From positions 1-49,681 of the forward strand of contig PNNC01000171.1 in assembly GCA_013824015.1 (NCBI GenBank): a stretch of 49,681 bases of DNA. Direction: 5' to 3'. This document shows positions 1 to 8,212 of the stretch, in pieces (position 1 is the stretch's first letter; every line of letters starts with the position of its first letter). Under the pieces are notes generated by a model. That model had not been told where the DNA came from. It saw only the letters and a list, made by a program, of their open reading frames with translations, and ran no database searches. This stretch comes from Polaromonas sp. GTDB taxonomy: Bacteria > Pseudomonadota > Gammaproteobacteria > Burkholderiales > Burkholderiaceae_C. The translations under genes and the position numbers were made by a program.

Positions 1-1047
1 CAATACACCCCGGTCGATAAAGACCAGGTGATGTATTACAAGGAAGACAAGAAGGGCCAGATCCTGCAGGAAGGCATCAACGAGGCCGGCGGCATGAGCA
101 GCTGGATCGCGGCGGCCACTTCCTACAGCACCAACAACCGGATCATGATCCCGTTCTACGTGTACTACTCGATGTTCGGCTTCCAGCGTGTCGGCGACCT
201 GGCCTGGGCGGCCGGCGACATGCAGGCGCGCGGTTTCCTGCTGGGCGGCACCTCCGGCCGCACCACGCTCAACGGCGAAGGCCTGCAGCACGAAGACGGC
301 CACAGCCACATCCTGGCCGGCACCATTCCGAACTGCATTTCCTACGACCCGACCTTTGCGCACGAAGTCGGCGTGATCCTGCACCACGGACTCAAACGCA
401 TGGTCGAGCGCCAGGACAATGTCTATTTCTACCTGACGCTGCTCAATGAAAACTACGCGATGCCCGGCCTGCAGCCCGGCACCGAAGAGCAGATCATCAA
501 GGGCATGTACCTGTGCAAACAGGCGCCGGCCCTGGCCGCCAAGGCGCCGACCGTCCAGCTGCTGGGCAGCGGCACCATCCTGCGCGAAAGCATCGCCGCC
601 CAGGAGTTGCTGGAGAAGGACTGGGGTGTGGCCGCCGGCGTGTGGAGCTGCCCGAGCTTCAACGAACTGACGCGCGACGGCCAGGACGCCGACCGCTGGA
701 ACCTGCTGCATCCGGAAGACACGCCGCGTGTGTCGTTCGTCGCGCAGCAACTGCAGGGCAGCGCCGGCCCGGTGGTCGCTTCCACCGACTACATGAAGGC
801 TTACGCCGAGCAGATCCGTCCTTTCATTCCCAAGGGTCGCACCTACCGGGTGCTGGGCACCGACGGTTTTGGCCGCAGCGACTTCCGCAGCAAGCTGCGC
901 GAGCACTTCGAGATCAACCGCCATTACATCGTGGTCGCCGCGCTGAAGGCGCTTGCCGACGACGGCAGCGTGCCGGCCGCCAAAGTCTCCGAGGCCATCA
1001 AAAAATACGGCATCAACACCGACAAGATCAACCCGCTTTACGCCTGA
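1..1047 (+). CDS. aceE: Pyruvate dehydrogenase E1 component, homodimeric type (3' part)
   Basis: This is the C-terminal 348 residues of the thiamine-diphosphate-dependent E1 subunit, which decarboxylates pyruvate and acetylates the lipoyl arm of E2. The frame is open from the first base, so the gene starts outside the window. The sequence reads closely like E. coli AceE throughout: a QYTP stretch at the left edge, then [31 protein letters not shown] and, near the end, STDYMK and [11 protein letters not shown]. These belong to the pyrimidine-binding and C-terminal transketolase-like domains. The stop lies 23 bp before aceF, consistent with one operon aceE-aceF-(Ntn hydrolase)-lpdA. Identification is by family knowledge and is essentially certain; nothing can be said about the promoter, which is off the edge. 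Confidence 0.97.
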   Translation, partial: QYTPVDKDQVMYYKEDKKGQILQEGINEAGGMSSWIAAATSYSTNNRIMIPFYVYYSMFGFQRVGDLAWAAGDMQARGFLLGGTSGRTTLNGEGLQHEDGHSHILAGTIPNCISYDPTFAHEVGVILHHGLKRMVERQDNVYFYLTLLNENYAMPGLQPGTEEQIIKGMYLCKQAPALAAKAPTVQLLGSGTILRESIAAQELLEKDWGVAAGVWSCPSFNELTRDGQDADRWNLLHPEDTPRVSFVAQQLQGSAGPVVASTDYMKAYAEQIRPFIPKGRTYRVLGTDGFGRSDFRSKLREHFEINRHYIVVAALKALADDGSVPAAKVSEAIKKYGINTDKINPLYA

Positions 1048-1070
1048 GCACGGCGACCGGAGACAAGAAC

Positions 1071-2747
1071 ATGGCATTGGCAGACATCACCATTCCCGAC
1101 ATCGGCGACTTCGACGAGGTCACCGTCATCGAACTGCTGGTCAAACCCGGCGACACCATCCAGGCCGAGCAAAGCCTGCTCACTGTCGAAAGCGACAAGG
1201 CCTCGATGGAAATTCCGTCCAGCCAGGCCGGCGTTGTGAAGGAACTGAAGGTCAAGCTCGGCGACAAGGTAAAGCAAGGGTCCATTGTGCTGGTGCTGGA
1301 AACTGGCGATGCTGCAGCGGCCCCAGCTCCGGCTCCGGATTCGCGACCAAAACAGGCTGCAGCCCCTGCTGCGCCTGAGCAGGCAGCTACAAAATCAGTA
1401 GCGGCCCCGGCACCTGCGGCTGCCGGCGGCAGCGTTGAAGTACGTGTGCCCGACATCGGCGACTTCAAGGATGTGGTCGTGATCGAGGTGCTGGTCAAGG
1501 TCGGCGACACCGTCAAGGCCGAGCAGTCGCTCGTGACGGTCGAGTCCGACAAGGCCTCGATGGAGATTCCGTCCAGCCATGCCGGCGTGGTCAAGGAACT
1601 CAAGGTCAAGCTGGCCGACAAGATCAATGTGGGCGACGTGTTGCTGGTGCTGGAAGCCGCCGCTGGCGCACCCGCAGCGGCGGCGGCCCCGGCCCCGGCT
1701 GCTGCGGTTGCCGCAGCGCCAGCCGCGAGTGCGCCCGCGCCAGCTGCTGTGGCCGCGCCTGCACCTGCAGCCGCTGTGCCCGCGCATGAGCCCGCCACGC
1801 CCACCGCCCAGTTGCCGCACGCCTCGCCTTCGGTGCGCAAGTTCGCGCGCGAGCTCGGTGTGCCGCTGGCCGAAGTCAAGGGAAGCGGACCCAAGGGCCG
1901 CATCACCCAGGACGACGTGCAGGCCTTCACCAAGTCGGTGATGGCCGGTGATGTGCGCACCCAGGCCCAGACCGCCAAGGCGCCGGCCGCAGTCAGCGGC
2001 GGCGGTGGCGCCGGTCTGGACCTGCTGCCCTGGCCCAAGGTGGACTTCACCAAATTCGGCGCGGTCGAGCGCAAGGACCTGTCGCGCATCAAGAAGATCA
2101 GCGGCGCCAACCTGGTGCGCAACTACGTGATGATCCCGCACGTCACCAACCATGACGATGCCGACATCACCGACCTGGAAGCCTTCCGCGTGTCCACCAA
2201 CAAGGACAACGAGAAGTCCGGCCTCAAGGTCACCATGCTGGCTTTCCTGATCAAGGCCAGCGTCGCAGCACTGAAAAAATTCCCCGAGTTCAACAGCTCG
2301 CTCGATGGCGACCAGCTGGTCTACAAGCAGTACTACAACATCGGTTTTGCCGCCGACACGCCCAACGGCCTGGTGGTGCCTGTGCTCAAGGATGCCGACA
2401 AGAAGGGCATCATGCAGATCTCGCAGGAGATGGGCGAACTCGCCAGGAAGGCACGCGACGGCAAGCTGACCCCGGCCGAGATGCAGGGCGCGAGCTTCAC
2501 GATTTCCTCGCTGGGCGGTATCGGCGGGCGTTACTTCACGCCCATCATCAACGCGCCGGAAGTCGCGATCCTCGGTGTCTCCAAGAGCCAGATGGAGCCG
2601 GTCTGGGACGGCAAGGCTTTCCAGCCGCGCCTGATGCTGCCGCTGTCGCTGGCCTGGGACCACCGCGTGATCGACGGCGCGGGCGCTGCGCGTTTCAATG
2701 CCTATCTGGGTTCCATCCTCGCCGACTTCCGCCGCGTTCTGTTATGA
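1071..2747 (+). CDS. aceF: Dihydrolipoyllysine-residue acetyltransferase, E2 of pyruvate dehydrogenase
   Basis: E2 core subunit, 558 aa, transferring acetyl groups from its lipoyl arm to CoA. Two lipoyl domains are visible (about residues 2-78 and 122-198), each with the ESDKASM lipoylation motif (Lys43 and Lys161). They are joined by long Ala/Pro linkers. A peripheral-subunit-binding domain follows (about 250-286, [11 protein letters not shown]), then the catalytic domain ending in DHRVIDG with His531 and Asp535 as the active-site pair. The start is the ATG at 1071, preceded by ggagacaag, a ribosome-binding pattern also seen before lpdA and prpE. The first linker contains a copy of the dispersed repeat found elsewhere in the window (1360-1404). 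The family is certain; the start is well supported by the lipoyl domain beginning at once. Confidence 0.97.
   Translation: MALADITIPDIGDFDEVTVIELLVKPGDTIQAEQSLLTVESDKASMEIPSSQAGVVKELKVKLGDKVKQGSIVLVLETGDAAAAPAPAPDSRPKQAAAPAAPEQAATKSVAAPAPAAAGGSVEVRVPDIGDFKDVVVIEVLVKVGDTVKAEQSLVTVESDKASMEIPSSHAGVVKELKVKLADKINVGDVLLVLEAAAGAPAAAAAPAPAAAVAAAPAASAPAPAAVAAPAPAAAVPAHEPATPTAQLPHASPSVRKFARELGVPLAEVKGSGPKGRITQDDVQAFTKSVMAGDVRTQAQTAKAPAAVSGGGGAGLDLLPWPKVDFTKFGAVERKDLSRIKKISGANLVRNYVMIPHVTNHDDADITDLEAFRVSTNKDNEKSGLKVTMLAFLIKASVAALKKFPEFNSSLDGDQLVYKQYYNIGFAADTPNGLVVPVLKDADKKGIMQISQEMGELARKARDGKLTPAEMQGASFTISSLGGIGGRYFTPIINAPEVAILGVSKSQMEPVWDGKAFQPRLMLPLSLAWDHRVIDGAGAARFNAYLGSILADFRRVLL
1360..1404 (-). repeat. 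Dispersed bipartite element inside the aceF linker
   Basis: The stretch cagcccctg ... gagcaggcagctacaaaatcagtagcg matches the intergenic element at 43018 and 44589: a cagcccctg half followed by an agctaNcaaatcagtagcg palindrome-like half. It is in frame and encodes part of the Ala/Pro linker between the first and second lipoyl domains. Similarity was judged by eye; convergence through Ala/Pro codons is possible for the first half but less so for the AT-rich second half. Confidence 0.55.
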
Positions 2748-2748
2748 G

Positions 2749-2849
2749 CGATTCGAGATTTCGCCGCCATGCGTCGTTGCAGCGCCTCGCCGTGCGTCAT
2801 CGCACTGTCTTCGGCGCCTCGCCTCGCCTGACGACGAACTTTCGAATCG
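2749..2849 (+). promoter_or_regulatory. Long imperfect hairpin between aceF and the Ntn hydrolase gene
   Basis: Bases 2749-2773 and 2825-2849 form an inverted repeat of 25 positions, of which 21 can pair in RNA (one as G-U). The outer eight (cgattcga / tcgaatcg) are perfect. The loop is 51 nt and itself GC-rich. It starts one base after the aceF stop and ends 10 bases before the next start codon. There is no T-run after it, so it is not a standard terminator. An RNA processing or attenuation element that sets the ratio of E1/E2 to downstream products is an inference. Confidence 0.6.
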
Positions 2850-2859
2850 AGGCAAATAA

Positions 2860-3456
2860 ATGACGACGCTTGTGGTGGTCAAAAAAGCCGGCCAGGCGGT
2901 CATTGCCACCGATACGCTGATCACCTTTGGCGACACCCGTCTGGGCAGCCGCTACGAGGCCAACAGCAAGGTGTTCCGGGTTGATGCGCCGGCTGGCGTC
3001 AGCTACATCGGCATGGCCGGGACGGTGGCGCATTTTCCGGTGCTGCGCAAGGCGCTGGCCTCACTGCCCAAGGACCAGCTGCGCTTTGGCAGCAAGGACG
3101 AAGTTTTCGACACCTTCAACAAGGTGCACCCGGTGCTCAAGGACGCGTTTTTCCTGCAGACCAAGGAAGACGACAACGACCCCTACGAGTCCAGCCAGTT
3201 CAGCGTGCTGATCGCCAACTCCAGCGGCATTTACGGCCTGTACAGCTACCGCGAGGTGTTCGAGTTCAAGGAGTTCTGGGGCATAGGCTCCGGACGCAGC
3301 TTTGCACTCGGCGCGATGTTTGCGAGCTGGGACAAGGCAAAAACCGCACGCGAAGTGGCGCTGGCCGGCATGGCCGCCGGCTGCGAATTCGACAAAAACT
3401 CCGCCGGCCCGGTGGAACTGTTCACGGTCAAGCTCAAAAGCAGGCCGCCCCTTTAG
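2860..3456 (+). CDS. Proteasome-like Ntn hydrolase (HslV/BPH-type)
   Basis: A 198-residue protein whose N-terminus after Met removal reads TTLVVVKKAGQAVIATDTL, parallel to HslV (TTIVSVRR...GD). With Thr1 as the presumed N-terminal nucleophile, Asp17 is conserved. Lys36 (ANSKVF) sits where proteasome Lys33 would fall after a three-residue insertion. A later GIGSGRSFALGAM segment matches the GSGG region of HslV, followed by a helix rich in Ala and a VELFTVK strand. Length fits a single proteasome beta-type subunit. It is longer than HslV, and no HslU-like ATPase gene is adjacent, so the betaproteobacterial proteasome homologue (BPH) family is the best guess. It lies between aceF and lpdA, 12 bp before lpdA, so it is almost surely co-transcribed with pyruvate dehydrogenase. 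Substrate and role are unknown. Confidence 0.82.
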   Translation: MTTLVVVKKAGQAVIATDTLITFGDTRLGSRYEANSKVFRVDAPAGVSYIGMAGTVAHFPVLRKALASLPKDQLRFGSKDEVFDTFNKVHPVLKDAFFLQTKEDDNDPYESSQFSVLIANSSGIYGLYSYREVFEFKEFWGIGSGRSFALGAMFASWDKAKTAREVALAGMAAGCEFDKNSAGPVELFTVKLKSRPPL

Positions 3457-3468
3457 TGGAGACAAGAC

Positions 3469-5313
3469 ATGGCAACCATAGACATCCAGATTCCCGACAT
3501 TGGTGATTTCGACGAGGTGACCGTCATCGAGTTGCTGGTCAAGGCCGGCGACAGCATCCAGGCCGACCAGAGCCTGCTGACGGTGGAAAGCGACAAGGCC
3601 TCGATGGAAATCCCGTCCAGCCATGCCGGTGTTGTGAAGGAACTCAAGGTCAAGCTCGGCGACAAGGTCAAGCAAGGAACGGTGGTCTTGTTGCTGGAAG
3701 CCGAAGGCGCCACGTCGGCTCCGGTTTCAGAGAAAAAACCGGCTCCAGCCCCTGCCCCGACTGCGCCGGCAGCTCCTGAAAAGATAGCAAATTCGCCGGC
3801 GCCGGTCGCTGCCGCCTTTTCCGGCAGCGCCGACCTCGACTGTGACCTGCTGGTGCTGGGCGCCGGCCCGGGCGGTTATTCGGCGGCCTTCCGCGCTGCC
3901 GACCTCGGCCTCAAGGTGGTGCTGGTCGAGCGTTACGCGACGCTGGGCGGTGTCTGCCTGAACGTCGGCTGCATCCCGTCCAAGGCCTTGCTGCATGTGG
4001 CCGCGGTGATGGACGAGGTCAAACACTTCGAATCGCTGGGTGTGAGTTTTGCCGCGCCCACGGTGGACATCAACAAGCTGCGTATCCACAAGGAAAAAGT
4101 CGTCGGCAAACTCACCGGCGGGCTGGCCGCCATGGCCAAGATGCGCAAGGTCACCACGGTGCGCGGCATCGGGCAATTCGTGGGCGCGAATCACCTGCAG
4201 GTCGAAGAAACCACCGGTGCCCAGGGCCAGGAAAAATCCGGCAAGCGCCAGACCATCGCGTTCAAGACCTGCATCATCGCGGCCGGTTCGCAGGCGGTGC
4301 GCCTGCCTTTCATGCCCGAAGATCCGCGCGTGGTGGACAGCACCGGCGCGCTGGCGCTCAAGGAGGTGCCCAAACGCATGTTGATCCTGGGCGGCGGCAT
4401 CATCGGCCTGGAGATGGGCACGGTGTACAGCACGCTGGGTGCGCGCCTGGACGTGGTCGAAATGATGGACGGCCTGATGCAGGGCGCCGACCGCGACCTG
4501 GTCAAGGTCTGGCAGAAGATGAACGCGCCGCGTTTTGACAACATCATGCTCAAGACCAAGACCGTGGGCGCCAAAGCCACGCCGGCCGGCATCGAGGTGA
4601 CCTTTGCCGCGGCGGAGGAGGGCGGCACCGCGCCTGCGCCACAGACCTATGACCTGGTGCTGCAGGCCGTGGGCCGCACGCCCAATGGCAAGAAGCTCGG
4701 CGCCGAGAAAGCCGGCGTCAGCGTGACTGACCGCGGCTTCATCCCGGTCGACATCCAGATGCGCACCAACGTGCCGCACATCTTTGCGATCGGCGACATC
4801 GTCGGCCAGCCCATGCTGGCGCACAAGGCGGTGCATGAGGCGCATGTGGCGGCCGAGGTGATTGCCGGCGAACTGCAGGGCAACAAGGAACTGGCCAGCG
4901 CCGCCTTCAATGCGCGTGTGATCCCGAGCGTCGCCTACACCGACCCCGAAGTCGCATGGGTGGGCCTGACCGAAGACCAGGCCAGGGCGCAAGGCATCAA
5001 GGTCAAAAAAGGCCTGTTCCCCTGGAGCGCCTCCGGACGCGCGATTGCCAACGGGCGTGACGAAGGGTTCACCAAGCTGCTGTTCGATGACAGCCCGGAA
5101 GCGCACGGCCATGGCAAGATCCTGGGCGGCGGCATGGTCGGCACCCATGCCGGCGACATGATCGGCGAGATCGCACTCGCGATCGAAATGGGCGCTGACG
5201 CGGTGGACATCGGCAAGACCATCCACCCGCACCCGACACTGGGCGAAAGCATCGGCATGGCGGCGGAGGTGGCGCACGGCAGTTGCACCGACTTGCCGCC
5301 AGCGCGCAAGTAG
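3469..5313 (+). CDS. lpdA: Dihydrolipoamide dehydrogenase with N-terminal lipoyl domain, E3
   Basis: E3 flavoprotein, 614 aa, reoxidising dihydrolipoyl groups with NAD+. An N-terminal lipoyl domain (about 2-78, Lys43 in ESDKASM) precedes a Pro/Ala linker and the E3 body. The FAD motif GAGPGG lies at about 130, the redox-active pair is Cys163 and Cys168 (VCLNVGC), the NAD motif GGGIIG follows at about 308, and the C-terminal HPHPTLGE supplies His588 and Glu593. The fused lipoyl domain is known in betaproteobacterial E3 and explains the length of about 140 residues beyond ordinary E3. Its lipoyl domain is very similar in DNA to the two in aceF, suggesting duplication. It ends the pyruvate dehydrogenase operon and is followed by a terminator-like hairpin. 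Confidence 0.97.
   Translation: MATIDIQIPDIGDFDEVTVIELLVKAGDSIQADQSLLTVESDKASMEIPSSHAGVVKELKVKLGDKVKQGTVVLLLEAEGATSAPVSEKKPAPAPAPTAPAAPEKIANSPAPVAAAFSGSADLDCDLLVLGAGPGGYSAAFRAADLGLKVVLVERYATLGGVCLNVGCIPSKALLHVAAVMDEVKHFESLGVSFAAPTVDINKLRIHKEKVVGKLTGGLAAMAKMRKVTTVRGIGQFVGANHLQVEETTGAQGQEKSGKRQTIAFKTCIIAAGSQAVRLPFMPEDPRVVDSTGALALKEVPKRMLILGGGIIGLEMGTVYSTLGARLDVVEMMDGLMQGADRDLVKVWQKMNAPRFDNIMLKTKTVGAKATPAGIEVTFAAAEEGGTAPAPQTYDLVLQAVGRTPNGKKLGAEKAGVSVTDRGFIPVDIQMRTNVPHIFAIGDIVGQPMLAHKAVHEAHVAAEVIAGELQGNKELASAAFNARVIPSVAYTDPEVAWVGLTEDQARAQGIKVKKGLFPWSASGRAIANGRDEGFTKLLFDDSPEAHGHGKILGGGMVGTHAGDMIGEIALAIEMGADAVDIGKTIHPHPTLGESIGMAAEVAHGSCTDLPPARK
3739..3788 (-). repeat. Dispersed bipartite element inside the lpdA linker
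   Basis: The run ggctccagcccctg ... gcagctcctgaaaagatagc matches the element at 44589 in its first half. In reverse complement its second half (gctatcttttcaggagctgc) matches the copy after serA (gctatcaaatcaggagctgc) at 17 of 20 positions. It lies in frame in the Pro/Ala linker between the lipoyl domain and the E3 body. Together with the aceF copy this makes two linker insertions in one operon. Confidence 0.55.
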
Positions 5314-5340
5314 ACCCGGCAAGCACGCCATCCCTGAAAG

Positions 5341-5370
5341 CCCGAGCCCTCACCGGTTCGGGTTTTCTGT
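5341..5370 (+). terminator. Rho-independent terminator candidate after lpdA
   Basis: A cccga / tcggg stem (5341-5345 with 5358-5362) with a partly self-complementary 12-base loop is followed at once by ttttctgttt. It sits 28 bases after the lpdA stop, a fitting place for the end of the pyruvate dehydrogenase transcript. Confidence 0.6.
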
Positions 5371-5481
5371 TTCTGGCGCCATCCCTTGCCTGCCGCCAGG
5401 TTCAACCCTACTTCGGGAGGGTTTACCGTGTGCCGCAGATTTTCGATACTGCCCAGGTCCCATTCACCAAGAGGCCCAGGC

Positions 5482-5874
5482 ATGACTATCCGGAAATTCC
5501 AGTTCAGCGTTTACAAGGGTGCCGCGGCACTGATCGTGATGGGCTTGAGTGCCTGCGCGGCAACCATCAGCCAGGATGGGCTCGAGCAACGCACCTCGGC
5601 AGCCATCGGCCGTCAGGTCGGTACCTTCACCATCGCGAAAACCGGCGAAGAGACCGGCGGGCGCATCAACTACACCGCCCGGACCAAAGATGGCGTCACC
5701 TATCAGTGCTACATGTATTCCGCGACAGGTTTCCAGAAGGCCATGTCGTTCGGGCAGACGCCGCATTCCGACGCGATTTGTACAGCCATGGGGCGGGGCG
5801 GACCGGCGCCTGGCGTCGACAGCAAGCCCGCGGCCAGCTGCAATGCCTTGCTCAAGGCCGCTGGCAGGTGCTGA
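5482..5874 (+). CDS. Small putative lipoprotein
   Basis: A 130-residue protein with a basic N-terminus, a short hydrophobic stretch and a lipobox-like LSAC, so it is probably an outer- or inner-membrane lipoprotein with the acylated Cys at about 25. The rest is hydrophilic with four further Cys (QCYMY, AICTAM, SCNALL and the C-terminal GRC), which could form disulfides in the periplasm. I do not recognise the family. The ATG at 5482 is chosen because it places the signal peptide correctly; in-frame sequence upstream does not look like a secretion signal. It is transcribed toward the convergent hydrolase gene with no operon partner. Confidence 0.7.
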   Translation: MTIRKFQFSVYKGAAALIVMGLSACAATISQDGLEQRTSAAIGRQVGTFTIAKTGEETGGRINYTARTKDGVTYQCYMYSATGFQKAMSFGQTPHSDAICTAMGRGGPAPGVDSKPAASCNALLKAAGRC

Positions 5875-5987
5875 CCACTGCAGGGCGCTTCCGGCTGAAC
5901 GCCTGAAGCAGCCATGGCGCGGCGTGGGGTCGCTGTGGTCCCCTGCGGCCCATCGGCTTGGCCCCTGCAGGCCCTTGCGCCCTTCGT

Positions 5988-6917
5988 CTATTCCGTTCCC
6001 GCATGGTCCCCGTGCTCCAACCCGCTTGTGGCCTGGGGCCCTTCCTCGAGGAATCGCAGGACCAGCGCGCTGACGACGTCTGCTTGTTCCAGCTGGGGCC
6101 AATGGCCCACGCCGGCGAGGCATGACACCAGGGCGTCTGGCACCAGGGCGCGGTAGCGGTCCACCATGTGTTGCCCCGAATTCGGATCGCTGGTCCCGTT
6201 GATGAACAGCAGGGGGACCGTGCGCTGGAGCAGGGGGGCGACCAGGCGGTCGCGCAGCGCAAGACGCTCTTGCCAGAAACGCCCGACCCGGTGCGTGATG
6301 TGAAGCCCTTCGTGGTGCGTAACCAGCGCCCAAAAGTCATCGAGCAACACTTTGCCGGGCGGGCTGTCCCGTCCAAACAGGGCCGTGATGGTGCGCCCGA
6401 ATGCAGGCCGGGACATTCTCGCGCCCAGCCAGCGGCCAAGGCGTGAGGACAGGATGCGCAGAATCAGGCGCGGCCGGTAGGCCTCAGGGAAGAGCCCGCC
6501 ATTGAGCATGACCACCGCATCGATTTTTGCCAGCGGCTTGCCCGTCATGCGTCTGGCCAGCATTTCCTGCGCCACGCTCACGCCCAGGTCGTGCGCAAGC
6601 AGGCACACGCGCTGCAGGCCCATCGCGCTGATCAGCCACTCATGCAGGTCGGCGTGTGCCCGAATCGAACAGTCCAGGTCTGCAGGTTTGTCGGACAGAC
6701 CCATCCCCAGCATGTCGACGGCAATCAGCGTGTGATGTCGTGACAGGGCCGGCCAGATCCGGTGCCAGTCATAGGACGCTGTCGGGTAGCCGTGGATCAG
6801 CAGCAGCGCGGGTCCCGAACCGGCGACGCGCACGAACACCTGGCGGCCCTGGTATGGCACGCGTTTTCCCCCGGCGAGCCATTGCCGCACGGCCGGCGTC
6901 AACTGCGGGCCCGTCAT
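5988..6917 (-). CDS. Alpha/beta hydrolase, MEST/epoxide hydrolase-like
   Basis: A 309-residue alpha/beta hydrolase. Visible elements are the oxyanion loop HGYPTASYDW (about 43-52), a nucleophile elbow LAHDLGVSVA with Asp110 rather than Ser as nucleophile, an acid residue near NGTSDPNSG (Asp244) and the histidine in GVGHWPQLE (His272). The Asp nucleophile places it with haloalkane dehalogenase/epoxide hydrolase-like enzymes. The segments HGxPTxSYDW and NGGLFPExxRP closely resemble the mesoderm-specific transcript (MEST) group. Substrate is unknown. Its ATG overlaps the stop of the MAPEG gene upstream by four bases (atga), so the two are translationally coupled; a shared role with a lipophilic or electrophilic substrate is only an inference. 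Confidence 0.88.
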   Translation of the reverse strand: MTGPQLTPAVRQWLAGGKRVPYQGRQVFVRVAGSGPALLLIHGYPTASYDWHRIWPALSRHHTLIAVDMLGMGLSDKPADLDCSIRAHADLHEWLISAMGLQRVCLLAHDLGVSVAQEMLARRMTGKPLAKIDAVVMLNGGLFPEAYRPRLILRILSSRLGRWLGARMSRPAFGRTITALFGRDSPPGKVLLDDFWALVTHHEGLHITHRVGRFWQERLALRDRLVAPLLQRTVPLLFINGTSDPNSGQHMVDRYRALVPDALVSCLAGVGHWPQLEQADVVSALVLRFLEEGPQATSGLEHGDHAGTE

Positions 6918-7285
6918 TGCAGCAGCATCCAGGCAGCCGTGAGCTGGGAAAGCAGGCTGCCCATGTGTGCCAGTTGCCGCAGGCGCAACCAGCGCTGGAA
7001 CATGGCCAGGGGATGCAGCACGCGTGCGATCAGGAACAGCGGCCCCAGCCACGCGAGCCCCGCCGCCTCGCTGGTGGATGACATTTCCAGCGCCAGCATC
7101 AACACGGCAAACAGCAGGCACTGCTCCAGCGCATTGCCGTGCGCGCGTATGGCCACGATGAGGTCCCGCTGGCCCTCGTCGCCATAGCTGACCTTGTATT
7201 TGAGGCGCAGCCGGGACACGTTCAGCGAGAGCACGGTGAGCAGCACAGCCAGCAATGCCAGTACCTGCGCGACGGTGAGATTCAT
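6914..7285 (-). CDS. MAPEG family membrane protein
   Basis: A 123-residue, four-helix membrane protein. The signature RAHGNALEQCLLFAVLMLALE matches the second-helix motif (RAHxNxxE) of the MAPEG family (membrane-associated proteins in eicosanoid and glutathione metabolism). The N-terminal helix starts right after the Met. In bacteria the family is poorly characterised; glutathione-dependent activities on lipophilic electrophiles are known for some members. It is the first gene of a two-gene minus-strand unit with the hydrolase (four-base overlap), divergent from the two-component genes across 264 bp. A longer in-frame opening exists upstream but lies under the regulator gene and is discarded. 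Confidence 0.88.
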   Translation of the reverse strand: MNLTVAQVLALLAVLLTVLSLNVSRLRLKYKVSYGDEGQRDLIVAIRAHGNALEQCLLFAVLMLALEMSSTSEAAGLAWLGPLFLIARVLHPLAMFQRWLRLRQLAHMGSLLSQLTAAWMLLQ

Positions 7286-7549
7286 GTGATTGCCTTCTTC
7301 AGCCAAACAGACATGGATTGTTCCGGGCAGTCTTTGCCATGTGAACCCTACCGAAGAGGGGCCGGACGCGGCATCGCCGGCCCGCCATCGTCCCGGGGAC
7401 ATGCCGCAGTCAGGGCGCGCGTGCAGCGGCGCACGTCCTGAGTGGCCTGAGCCGGGCGCGGACAACGCAACCCGACTGAAGTCGGGTGTGCGAAGTGCGC
7501 CGGGCCGCAACAGCGGTGCTACGATTTCAGAACGCTTCTTGCCACCTTC

Positions 7550-8212
7550 ATGCCCATCCCCAGTCCCTACGCGATCATTCTGGACGACCACCCACTGGTG
7601 GGACGTGGCATGGCGCAGTACCTGCAATCGGTCCGTCCCGAGTTGGGCGTTTGCACGGCCATCACCTGGGCCGAAACCTTGTCGCTTGTGCGGGCCCATG
7701 GCTGTCCCCGGGTGCTGGTGGCGGATGTCTGGCTGGCCGAAGGCAACAGCCTGCCCCTGCTGGCGCAATGGCATGCCGGGCACCCTGACATACCGTGGCT
7801 GGCCACCAGTGCCGACGATGATCCGGCGACCGCCCGTCGGGTCCGCGCCGCTGGAGCCCAGGGTTTCGTGCACAAGCAGTCCAGTCCCGACACATTTGGC
7901 CGGGCCATCGCCAGCGTGCTCGATGGGGGGCAGTGGTTTGAGGCTGAATCGGCGCCGGGCGCCAGGGACCCGCCCAGACGCGGGTGGCAGGTGACGCCCG
8001 GCGAGCTTGGCCTGACGCCCAGGCAAGGCGACATTCTGGTCCTGTTGCTGCAAGGGCTGTCGAACAAACGCATCGCACTGGCGCTCGACATCACCGAGAG
8101 CACCGTCAAAGAGCATGTGACGGCCATTCTGGAGCGCCTGGGCGTACGAACACGCGTGGAAGCCATCATGGTGCTGCAGGGGCGCCAGGTGGTTCCATCA
8201 GGGAATGCATGA
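7550..8212 (+). CDS. LuxR/NarL-type response regulator
   Basis: A 220-residue regulator with an N-terminal receiver (acidic pair Asp12-Asp13, phosphoacceptor Asp59 in VADVWL, Lys in FVHKQ near 109). A C-terminal LuxR-type helix-turn-helix follows (LTPRQGDILVLLLQGLSNK ... STVKEHV). This is the NarL/FixJ architecture for a DNA-binding regulator activated by phosphorylation. Its stop overlaps the ATG of the hybrid kinase by four bases (atga at 8209-8212), so the kinase is the presumptive partner. The divergent MAPEG-hydrolase pair across the 264-bp intergenic region is a plausible target, but no operator could be recognised. Confidence 0.93.
   Translation: MPIPSPYAIILDDHPLVGRGMAQYLQSVRPELGVCTAITWAETLSLVRAHGCPRVLVADVWLAEGNSLPLLAQWHAGHPDIPWLATSADDDPATARRVRAAGAQGFVHKQSSPDTFGRAIASVLDGGQWFEAESAPGARDPPRRGWQVTPGELGLTPRQGDILVLLLQGLSNKRIALALDITESTVKEHVTAILERLGVRTRVEAIMVLQGRQVVPSGNA

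Noticed and set aside
3727-5331. A 534-codon minus-strand open frame opposite lpdA
   Set aside because: Composition is that of a reverse-frame shadow and it sits exactly opposite a certain gene.
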